DNA from: Lachnospiraceae bacterium
GTDB lineage: Bacteria > Bacillota > Clostridia > Lachnospirales > Lachnospiraceae
Length of the DNA: 47,123 nt
Assembly: GCA_014804785.1 (NCBI GenBank)
Contig: JAAUZD010000012.1
Location: forward strand, 4,467-51,589
Reading direction: 5' to 3'
The notes under the pieces: model-generated
Told to the model about the DNA's origin: nothing
Database searches by the model: none
The model's input: only the letters and a program-made list of their open reading frames with translations
Made by a program: the position numbers and the translations under genes
Shown: one piece after another, positions 34,135-43,400 of the stretch
How the letters are laid out: every line of letters starts with the position of its first letter
Position numbering within the stretch: position 1 is the stretch's first letter

Positions 34135-34338
34135 ATGGATGACAAAAAGATGATTGATGATCTTGTAAAAATGCTGGATTCCGGCATGGCTATGGGAGTA
34201 GGTCACGTCAACGTGGACTATGACGAGACAAAAGAGAAATCAAAAGATGTTCAGACCATGGGATGCACAGACTGCTCCAGAACGCCTCTGGCGTGCAGCG
34301 TACCTACCCTGGAAGATGGATTGGATGATTTTCGTTAA
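34135..34338 (+). CDS. 67-aa protein resembling a radical-domain start, with a three-cysteine tail
   Basis: Its N-terminal half (DDLVKMLDSGMAMGVGHVNVD) aligns with the first part of the separate glycyl-radical protein ([21 protein letters not shown]): 9 identities in 23 positions by eye, including D-x-LV, LD, H and NV. After that the radical loop is absent. Instead there is a charged linker and a tail with Cys44-x2-Cys47-x6-Cys54 (TMGCTDCSRTPLACSVPTL) and an acidic end. It lies 37 bases after pflB and 23 before the radical-domain gene; GGGAGG is 9 bases before the ATG. Function unknown. It may occupy the radical-domain site on the catalytic chain as a chaperone or inhibitor, or bind metal. 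The similarity is seen; the role is inferred. Confidence 0.8.
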   Translation: MDDKKMIDDLVKMLDSGMAMGVGHVNVDYDETKEKSKDVQTMGCTDCSRTPLACSVPTLEDGLDDFR

Positions 34339-34361
34339 GAATAATAAGGAGGTAAATTACT

Positions 34362-34604
34362 ATGGCAACAAATACGGCACAGGTAGATAACTTAGTATCA
34401 TTATTAGATGGCTACGCAACAAAGGGCGGACATCATTTGAATGTTAACGTATTGAACAGAGATATGTTATTAGATGCACAGAAGCATCCTGAGAATTATC
34501 CTCAGCTTACAATCCGTGTTTCCGGATATGCTGTTAACTTTATCAAATTAACACCGGAACAGCAGGCTGACGTTATTTCCCGTACATTCCATGAGTCCAT
34601 CTAA
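34362..34604 (+). CDS. free-standing glycyl-radical domain of pyruvate formate-lyase
   Basis: 80 residues corresponding to the last part of Pfl[22 protein letters not shown], then [26 protein letters not shown] and [14 protein letters not shown]. The radical-carrying residue is Gly55 in RVSGYAV. Small proteins of this type (YfiD/GrcA, phage Y06I) are known as spare parts that repair an oxygen-cleaved lyase. Here the neighbouring lyase has no domain of its own, so this protein must be the constitutive second subunit. AAGGAGG is 8 bases before the ATG. A strong hairpin follows. The activase (pflA, 24285-25040) should act on this chain. Confidence 0.95.
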   Translation: MATNTAQVDNLVSLLDGYATKGGHHLNVNVLNRDMLLDAQKHPENYPQLTIRVSGYAVNFIKLTPEQQADVISRTFHESI

Positions 34605-34636
34605 GAAGTACAGCAATAGGATTATATGAACATGAA

Positions 34637-34680
34637 AAGAGGGGCATATCACTTTGGGAATTAAAGTGATATGCCCTCTT
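34637..34680 (+). terminator. hairpin ending the pfl cluster
   Basis: Stem of 18 bp (AAGAGGGGCATATCACTTT with AAAGTGATATGCCCTCTT, one bulged G) and a 7-nt loop. No long T-run follows, so it may stabilise the mRNA end as well as terminate. Confidence 0.7.
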
Positions 34681-34863
34681 AGGTTAAATGGACGTTACTT
34701 TCCACGGGAAATCATTGCTATAATTAGCATTGATATTTATACTTTTCTGTGTTAAAATATGAAAAAGCATATTTTCTTTAAGGCAAATCCGATATAATCT
34801 ATAAAATAGTCAATTAAACATTTCAGAAAATCCATGCTTTTATCCCTATCAATATATTAATAA

Positions 34864-34922
34864 GCAGGGGGATCTGAAATGAACCTCCTGCAGCATCAAC
34901 CGTTTCTTTTTAGAAATCGGTT
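34864..34922. repeat. two stacked hairpins before the Rpn-family gene
   Basis: First GCAGG...CCTGC (34864-34868 with 34887-34891, extended by a GG/CC pair), then AACCGTTTC with GAAATCGGTT (34898-34906, 34913-34922). Both end 20 bases before the start codon. They could keep translation low or mark the border of a mobile unit. Confidence 0.5.
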
Positions 34923-34941
34923 CATCAAAGGAGGACAGGAA

Positions 34942-35832
34942 ATGAACGAAGTACACGTACAGCGCAATTATAAGGACACCATGTTCCGCATGTTGTTTAA
35001 GGAAAAGGAAAATCTTCTCAGCCTTTACAATGCGGTCAATAAAACATCCTACACAAATGTGGAGGATTTGGAGATTACGACACTGGAAAATGCAGTCTAT
35101 ATGAATTATAAAAACGATATCTCTTTCGTGTTTGATTTTGAGTTGATGCTCTATGAACATCAGTCTACTGTGAACCCCAACATGCCGCTGAGAAATCTGA
35201 TTTATGTCACAAAGGTGCTGCAGAATATCACAAGAAACGAGACTCTGTACAGCACAGTGCTTATCAGACTGCCAGCACCAAGATTTGTGGTCTTTTACAA
35301 CGGGGCTGAACCCCAGCCCGGAAAGCAGGTTCTGCGGCTGTCGGACGCATTTGAAAAGAGGATGGAAAAGCCGGAATTGGAACTTATGGTGAGCGTGTAC
35401 AATATAAATCCGGGATACAATGCGGAACTGATGGAGGCGTGTCGTTTATTAAAGGAATATGCACAGTATGTAGAACAGGTCAGGAAATTTGCGAAGAAAG
35501 CATTTTTCCCAGAAGCAGTAGAGCAGGCAGTGGATTATTGCATCAGGAATGGGATACTGGCAGATTTCCTGTTAAAGAATCGGGCGGAGGCGATAGCGGT
35601 GAGTATATTTGAGTATGATGAAGAGAAACATCTTAAGAGCGAAAAAGAACTGGCATATAAAAATGGAGAGGACGCTGGAATTAAGAAGGGAATTATGAAA
35701 GGAATTGTGAGAAGTGTGGAGTCTGCGATGAAAAACTTTAACTTGGATCTGCAGAGGGCGTGTGAAGGACTCGGAACCACAATAGAAGAGTACAATAAGG
35801 CGAAGGAGTGTATATCTAATAAGGATACATAG
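34942..35832 (+). CDS. Rpn-family recombination-promoting nuclease / putative transposase
   Basis: 296 residues. Start NYKDTMFRMLFKEKENLLSLYNAV is the typical opening of the PD-(D/E)XK transposase-like group common in Lachnospiraceae. The nuclease centre includes DISFVFDFELMLYEHQSTVNPNMPLR (Asp, then E-x-Q). It continues with FVVFYNGAEPQPGKQVLRLSDAF, VYNINPGYNAELMEACRLLKEYA and a C-terminal tail ending LQRACEGLGTTIEEYNKAKE. The start at 34942 has AGGAGG 6-8 bases ahead; the ATG at 34879 lies in the upstream hairpins. It appears intact. The decayed relative downstream shares the same tail. Confidence 0.85.
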   Translation: MNEVHVQRNYKDTMFRMLFKEKENLLSLYNAVNKTSYTNVEDLEITTLENAVYMNYKNDISFVFDFELMLYEHQSTVNPNMPLRNLIYVTKVLQNITRNETLYSTVLIRLPAPRFVVFYNGAEPQPGKQVLRLSDAFEKRMEKPELELMVSVYNINPGYNAELMEACRLLKEYAQYVEQVRKFAKKAFFPEAVEQAVDYCIRNGILADFLLKNRAEAIAVSIFEYDEEKHLKSEKELAYKNGEDAGIKKGIMKGIVRSVESAMKNFNLDLQRACEGLGTTIEEYNKAKECISNKDT

Positions 35833-36111
35833 GTGAAAGTTGAAATTGCATACATTTTAAAGGGGGATAATTATTGAAAAAACAATAACTCAGTGTTATA
35901 ATAGGTTCAAAGCAAAAGATTTCTATTAGCGGCGCAGCCGTATCTGAAAATATCTATTTCTGAAATTCTCGAAATCCTGCTTTTAAATCCCAAAAATCAA
36001 AAATATAGCAGGAAGTGTAGAGAATGCCGGTGAAGATACTGATACGTTGTAGGGGCGCAGCGAGAGGTATGAGAAAGGTGATACATTTTCCTGCACATAG
36101 GAGGAAAGTGT

Positions 36112-36862
36112 ATGGCGAATGGTGTAACAGCAAAATCAAAGGAACGGATGCCTTCATACTTTATGGAGAGCCTGTCTAAGCTGAATCTGAATGATCGTTT
36201 TTTGTTTGATGAAACGATGGAGGACAAGGAATCTTACCAGGCAGCGATGAATATCTTGCTTGAAAATGAGATAGAGTTGCTTGAGAAGCCGGTACTATCA
36301 GGCGCAGATGGATGTATCCCTGTTAGAACCTGGGAGTGTAGATTTTAACCTGCTGAATGACAGCTGCTTCATTATGATAGCGCCGTTTGATATATTTGGG
36401 AAGAAGCTGTACCGGTATACCTTTGAAGGAACATGCAGGGAGTGTCCGGAATTAAGGCTTGGAGATGGTGCGGTCAGAGTTTTTATCAACACGAAAGGAA
36501 GGGACAGGGAAGAGTTTTCTCAGGAGTTTTTGGACTTCATGGATTATATCAATGCATCAACAGATGAAGTGGCGGGCAGGACAGACAGTGCAAAAATAAA
36601 AATGATACATGAAAAAGTCAAGAGAATTAAGGTTTCAGAGAAAATGGGGGTGAAGTATATGCAGAAATAGGAAGAGATTGTGTATGCCAGAGAAGAGGGC
36701 AGAGAAGAGGGCAGAAGCGAAAAAAATGTGGAAAGCGTGGAGTCTGTGATGGAAAGCTTTCGTGTGGATTTGCAGAGGGCATGCGAAGGACTCGGAACCA
36801 CAATGGAAGAGTACCATAAGGCGAGGGAGAGTATACGGTTAAGAGATGCAGAAGGCATGTGA
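36112..36862 (+). pseudogene. decayed PD-(D/E)XK transposase-like gene
   Basis: The reading frame starts well (AGGAGG, then MANGVTAKSKERMPSYFMESLSKLNLNDRFLFDETMEDKESYQAAMNILLENEIELLEKP). It then jumps near 36290 into a different frame (SRYYQAQMDVSLLEPGSVDFNLLNDSCFIMIAPFDIFGKKLYRY). In intact relatives a stretch with the nuclease residues lies between these blocks, so an internal deletion removed it and shifted the frame. A TAG at 36668-36670 replaces the Trp codon expected in MQKWEE. After it the same frame continues as EEIVYAREEGREEGRSEKNVESVE to the RACEGLGTTMEEYHKARE tail. Three separate lesions make it non-functional. Confidence 0.82.
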
Positions 36863-36914
36863 AGGGATTGACACAACAACGGAGAAATACTATAAGGAAA
36901 AAGAAAGTATATAA
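36846..36914 (+). pseudogene. remnant repeat of the Rpn C-terminal tail
   Basis: A 22-codon frame, MQKACEGIDTTTEKYYKEKE plus two residues, repeats the tail motif ACEG-x-x-TT-x-E-x-Y-x-K found at the ends of both genes before it. It starts inside the end of the preceding pseudogene. It looks like the leftover of a third family member or a slipped duplication of the 3' end. Confidence 0.6.
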
Positions 36915-37271
36915 TTATTAAGATACATAAGTAGAAAATATCTGAAATAAACACAATATCTTGAAACACATCTAATAAAAACGAAATAACAAACACATTA
37001 TGTTGTGGAGAAAATCTGTTAAGGTATTTACATGAAGGCGCCTTCTGACGGTTGCTTGAAGATGTGGTAATTTCCACAGTAATGCCCGGAACAGAGACAG
37101 AGTCAATCATCGGATGTTTACATAAGAACGGCTGTTCTTATGGGGATCCAGCGTTTGGTTCTTTATTTTAGAGGCTCGGAAAATATTCCTACAAAACAAT
37201 TCAAAAATTGCACAAAAACTAAAAAAAAAATTGTTCAGCATGACAAAAATTTTCGGAAACTTTACGAAAAC
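36915..37271. other. intergenic stretch without a supported gene
   Basis: About 360 AT-rich bases. A short frame at 37061-37174 (EDVVISTVMPGTETESIIGC) lacks a start and ribosome site and may be a gene remnant. An ORF at 37140-37352 is crossed by the pilus promoter and is not credible. ACAATT (37194-37199) and AATTGT (37229-37234) could pair over a long loop. Nothing else can be assigned. Confidence 0.4.
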
Positions 37272-37300
37272 TTGACAGTGGATTTTAAGAGTAGTATATT
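37272..37300 (+). promoter_or_regulatory. promoter of the pilus operon
   Basis: Perfect TTGACA (37272-37277), 17-bp spacer, TATATT (37295-37300). Transcription from here gives a leader of about 110 bases. It contains TTGCCG (37369-37374) able to pair with CGGCAA just before the start region. Confidence 0.8.
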
Positions 37301-37419
37301 AAACATGAACCCTAGAATTAGGAAAAAAGTAACAGAAAATAAATGGTATTAATAATAACTGATAATGTTGCCGGATTGAGAGCATGCTTCCGACGGCAAA
37401 GTATGTGGGGTTGATGAGT

Positions 37420-40400
37420 ATGAAGCAGAGAATGGAGAAAATGATATCTACAATAAGAGAAAGCGTGAAGAGAAGAAAACTCATAAGAAAGACAGTCGGT
37501 CTGGGACTGGCAATTATGATGTTACTTGAAGCACCTTCTTGGGGCGGACTCATAGGATTAGCGCTTGCACATGAAGATAAGGTGGGAACGGGACGTTGCA
37601 TTTACGTTGATACCTCCCTTATTGGAGTGGATTCCGATGTAATGGAGAGCGGCATCGGTGCGTATGTATATGACCGCGAGGGTAACTCTTATTCTGATGC
37701 GCCCATTATTATGGAAAAAGTAGATGGGAAAAAGAATATTTATCAGCTTGTCCTTGATGATTACTATACATATGTAGAATTTACGAAGGGATCTAGCCTG
37801 AGTACCAGCGCAAAGACGGGAGCATTGGCTATCGATTGGAGTTTGGGTGCACCTTGCTATATGTTCAACAGCGAGGCACTTTCAGATGGCGGATATTTTT
37901 ATGGTCTTTATACGGTTTACTTTGATTTGAATGGCGCTTCGGATGCAAGCGCATTTGCGGATAACGGAGTAGGCGTCTATGCATACAACTCAGATGAAGA
38001 TAGCTATACCTCGATTCCAGTGTCTATGAAAGCGTCGGGCAAAGGTAATGGCATCTATGAATATAGTTTTGATAGACCTTATGATTGTGTCGCGTTTACG
38101 GGCGGCTACGGCAGCTGGAATTACGAAGTTGCCACAGAAGTGTTCCAAATGGAGTGGAATTACAGCGCACCGTGCTTCTGCCTGGAACAGGTAAACGGAT
38201 ATGAATCCACCGGTATATGGCGCAATCTTAGATATACAGTTTATTTTGATGCGTCTGACATTAAGGAAGATGAAGCTTTCATTGAAAATGGTGTCTGGCT
38301 GTATGCATTTAATGATTCAGACGATAAGCTTAGCGATAATCCAGTGAAAATGGTTGCTTCAAGTGCAGGCAGCTATGTATATGAATATACAATGGAAAGA
38401 CCTTATGAAAATCTGCAGTTTATATTGGGCGATTCCTTAGATGCAGAGGTTGCTTCAGAAGTTTTGTATAATGACTGGCTGACATACGCAGAACCATGCT
38501 ACAAGATGGCATTAGACAGAAAAGAAGTTACAATGGCAAGCCCGTCTGCAAGCCCGAGCATGACACCGAGCGCAAGCCCGTCCGGCAGTCCGAGCGCAAC
38601 ACCTAGCGTGGACCCGAGCGCAAGCCCGTCCGGCAGTCCGAGTGCAACGCCTTCGACAAGCCCGAGCGTAACACCTAGCATGGACCCGAGTGCGAGCCCG
38701 TCCAGCAGTCCGAGTGCAACGCCTAGCATAACTCCTTCAGCAAATCCGACGGCAACTCCGACGGCAGAACCGATAGAGATACCGACACCGACGCCTACAG
38801 AGATTCCGACGGTAGAACCGACAGAGGCACCGACGACAGAACCGACAGAGGAACCGACTCCGGCACCAATACCGGAGGAGGGTTCTGAAGAGGAACAGCC
38901 GGAGACAGAAGACGAATCACAGAATGATAATGGAAATGAACAGAATGATGAAACATCATCAGAAGTAGAAGAACAGCCGCAGCCATTGGATGAGGCGAGA
39001 GCCGTAGGCAGAATGACGGTTACATATGGATCTTATAAAGCAACTTGGGTGGGCACAGAGAATGAAGAAGAAATTGAACTTAATACTATAGAAGAGGATG
39101 AAAATTCGGAAGACACAGATGAGACGGATGATGTGGATGATACGGATGAATCAGCAACAACGGATGATTCGCAGACCGCAGTAGAACCAATCGTTCCGGA
39201 GACTCCGGAAACACCAATGGCAACGAACGTTCCGACAGACGAAAATCCTGCGCCTACGACAGACGATGAGACAGACGGAACACAGGAACCTGCTATTGAC
39301 CCGGATATGGTGAGTCCATCTCCGACGGCATCACCGGAAGGAATTGAAGATGATGAGTCGGTTAAAACAACAATGTCTTTGCTTTCCAGCACGGGCGCTA
39401 CAATGCTTTTTTCAACTTTGGGTGCAATGTCAAGGGCAATGAATGGAGGCACCAAAGTAGTGTATTATGATCCTTCGTATACTAAGGATTATGATGGTGC
39501 TTGGGGAGGCACGAGAAATGAAGAAGTGTGGGTTCATCTTTTTGGCTCCGGATGGGCGACCGAACTAATAAGGATGCAGCCGTCTTCGAGGATTAATCCG
39601 GAGACGGGCTCGAAGCTATTAGAAATAGATCTTTCAAGTTATCTTACAGAAGAGCAAATGCAGGGCTCTATAAGCGCGATTTTTGTGTCGCAAGCAACTT
39701 GGCCGGCTGACACGGATCCGAATTATCTTCAAACTGTTAATATAGAACTTACAGGTTCACATCCTTGCTATTGGCTTACTGGAGAAATGGCTAAGAATCT
39801 TTCAGATGGTAAGACGAAGAGAGCAGTAGCATATGCTGAATTAGGACCAGAGTCTCAAGGTGGAAATCCAATTTATTTTGTTGACATGACATCACAATTG
39901 AATGGTGATATTGTGGCAGTGTTTGGAGGAGACGAGATTTCGGACTCTGAGGATGTGGTTTTTAACTCTACAACAAAAAAATGTGAGATACCTAATGATG
40001 ATGATAATGTATTAAATCAACCCTATACTACTGTGACGTTTTATGATTCGGAAGGTAATCAATTAGGTGAAACTTACAATTTGTTCAATAAGACAACAGG
40101 CGGTGCTACGGGATTCTTTTATGATAAAGACACCATGAATACTTTCTATTATGGTGCTACTGAAAAGACAGATGGAACGAAAATCAGCTACTGGGGAGCA
40201 CCTCTTCCTGAGGAAGAAGTATCATTGACAGGCAAGATGCTTTACTTTGATAAGCTGTACTTTAAAACAACAAAATCTGTAGATGCAGACGATGAAACCA
40301 GTGGTACAGGCAACGCGAGTGGTGCAGAAGAGGCAGGAGCTAAGTTCCGGATTGGTATAGGGGAAGAAGTTCCGCTGACAGTGTCTGAAGAAGATGAAAG

Positions 40401-43400
40401 AACATACATTTATACCTTTGACAGCAATCCTGCGGCGACTTCTAAAACGGTTTTGACTTATATAGACCAGGATGGGACGGAGTACCACTTCCTCTGGAAT
40501 GAATTTGACTTGAAAAATGCGGACGGAACCACGATTGCAGACGGTAACAATCTGGTTACACAAAAAGACGAGATTGCCGCGGTTATGGGACAGTATGTAT
40601 TAGGCAACTGGATTTATTTTGATGCGACCATGTCAAAATTGCCCAATGAAAGTGTTAATAGCCAGATCCCTTATGAAGAGGGGGTTGTCTGGTGCATGAT
40701 GGCAACAGGAAAATCTGGTGAAAATGCTCGAACCATAGAGATGACGAAGGTTGAAGACAGGGGCACATGGAAGGATATCTGGAAAATAGATCTGCCAGAG
40801 GAATATACATATGTTAGGTTTGCAAATTATAAGATTACGAAGGATGATGGTGCATATGCCAACGGAACAGACTACCAAAAAGTTCCCGCCAATCTTTATG
40901 ATCCCTGCTTTTATGCAGATGCCGGCGATGATGCAATATATGGAAATAACTGGCGCGGCGGTTACTGGGATGAAGTTTATACACTCAGAGATCCTGAATT
41001 AATCAAAGAGACTCCGGTGGTTGATATCACGCAGACAGATTATACAAAAAATACGAAGAGATTGTATGTTAAGACTACATTGTATGATTATTATACAGAT
41101 TATGAATTGAATGGGAATAATCGTGATAGCCTTTCGGGATTCGAGAATATGTCAGCTCGCGATTGGGTGCCATTTAGGGAATTCAATCAGGCTTTGAGCG
41201 ATTATTACGAAGAAGCTGGAGTAACAATTCCTCTTTATACCGGACATTTCCAGCCTCATGATTTAGGAGGTGAATTCAAGGGCACAGTAGCTGATGCATT
41301 GAATTTGTACGGATATGGAAATTATGAAAACTTTTTCTCGACGAACAATTCGATGATGGATATAGGGGGAGGGGTAGACCAAGGTGATTATTCCAGGATA
41401 GCCCGAGGATTTGTTGCGAATGAATTAAAAGATGGTCAGATTTATTCAAGTGGAAATAGGGCGGTGCTTCCCTATTTCAACGAAGATTTCCTTGCAGGGA
41501 ATAACAGTAAAAATGCTGTTTTAGGTAAGGTATACGAAAATGTTTCGTTCCCCTTTGAATTAAAAGAAAACTATCATGAACAAGGCGTCTCTTATTGGGT
41601 CTATGATAGCAATAAAAAATCTCTGGAGATGAGGGAAACCTCTGATGGTGAGTATTATCTCTATGAGGATGAGGAACATGCGACACAATGGTGGAGCAAG
41701 AACAGGGACTCTAAGAATACAGAAAAAGATACATACGGATTTTTCCCGTTCAACTCAGGGAGTTTAAATGGTGCAAGATCTTATAATTATGGCTATGCTG
41801 CAAAGCTAGAAATCAAGTTCCGTCTAACCGAAGACGGTACAGTGGAAAAGGAAGGTGAGGGGACGGCACCAATCAGATTCGACTTTTCTGGTGATGATGA
41901 CGTATGGGTGTTCATTGATGGGCATTTGGCATTGGATATGGGTGGCGTTCATTCGCCTGCAACTGGAACCTTATATTTTAATGATAGATCATACGAAATT
42001 AGTAGCGTAAAGAAAAGCGCAGGTTCAAGTGATCTAGATAAAACGGGTAGCTTTGAAATAGATGGCTGCACATATGAAAATGGCAAGACAGTATATGATA
42101 CCCGAGAACACACCTTGACCATGTTTTATATGGAGCGTGGTATGTGGGAATCCAACATGAAGATCAGTTTCAATTTCCCGGACGAGAATCAGCTGGAAGT
42201 CGAGAAAAAGGTGGATACAACCGATGTCAATGACTTATTCAAGAATTGTTTTGATGGTCAGAAGATATTTGGATTTTCTATCAGAAATCTGGCAACACAT
42301 TTTGCTCCTAGGGATGCTGCTGGAGAAGAGAATGCTACACCGCCATATGAGTTCAATTTCGACTTTGATGGCATACGTCCGACATCGACTGCGAATACGT
42401 TTGAATCCGTATCTTCGTGGAAGGGGCATGATAATGTTGCTTACTGGTTAGCGTTGTTGAGTGATGGGAACGGTGCTTATAGAAAAGATAGATATGGTGT
42501 CATTCCTTCAATGGACGGCGCCGTAGATACAAGTAGAATGAAGTACCTGCAGTTCAGTTATTATTATGCAGGCTCTGGTTATCCCAGCCTTAGCGACATG
42601 TATCTGTGGATTAATACAACTGGGGGATCAACGGTACACACCCTAGGCGGAAAGATATATGGTCCTGCTACTATGAAGCCAGGAGAATGGGTTACATTGA
42701 CGGTAGATCTGGATCTGTTCTTCAGTGGTGACAGCGTAAACCGGGCTGGAATAACAGATATCGGTTTTGGCTATAATTATCCACAACCCTTTTATCTGGA
42801 TGACTTCGAGTTTAAACCGGAGACAACATCCCAGAAGCTGACCGGATTCATTACAAAACAGCCGGATATTCCGGATTACGGCTCGGCGACAAGTGCTCAG
42901 TTGGAAATACCGCGGGGCGCAATGTATACACGGAAATTAGAGGGTGTCGACGATACCTATGGAAAGATTGATAAAGCTGGAACATTTGCACTGGAGAATG
43001 GTGAAACAGTACTGTTTAGAGACCAGTTCCGGCGCGGTAGCTATATCGAATTGAAGGAACTTCTTGATTCGCCGGTCTTTTCCACGACATGGACCATGTA
43101 TGAAAATGATCAGCTGGTAAAGCGTATGGGTACAGGCACGATGGTAGAGCTTAGTACTACAGATGGGCTAATCAATGTGCCGGGCGTAGCAGTAGATGAT
43201 GGCAGACGAGAAATCCAGAGTAGTATGCCCTCGAGTGACGGTCCTGTATTCAATGACAGGAATAATTATCAAGGTATCAGGCCTGACGCTGATGTGTTCG
43301 TATTCCGCTCCTACTCGGATCCTGATTCTGATGCAGGTGTAACCAAACTGAAAGTTGTTTACACGAATAAAGTCAACGTAGGATCACTTACGATTAAGAA

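Noticed and set aside
34362-34604. Reading the radical-domain protein as a GrcA/YfiD repair spare part
   Set aside because: GrcA supplements a lyase that already has its own radical domain. The PflB here ends before that domain, so the small protein must be a required subunit in this locus.
36281-36670. A separate intact 129-residue gene
   Set aside because: It begins in the middle of a known family text and continues the frame-shifted gene that starts at 36112; it is a fragment, not an independent gene.
37140-37352. 70-residue ORF before the pilus operon
   Set aside because: No ribosome site, lysine-rich composition caused by AT richness, and the strong pilus promoter lies within it.
38499-38729. 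Leu/Gly-rich minus-strand ORF opposite the tip stalk
   Set aside because: A by-product of the repetitive PSASPS coding on the plus strand.
38536-38880. Tandem repeats suggesting a CRISPR or non-coding repeat array
   Set aside because: The repeats are in frame inside the tip adhesin gene and code for a Ser/Pro/Thr stalk; spacing and units are irregular.
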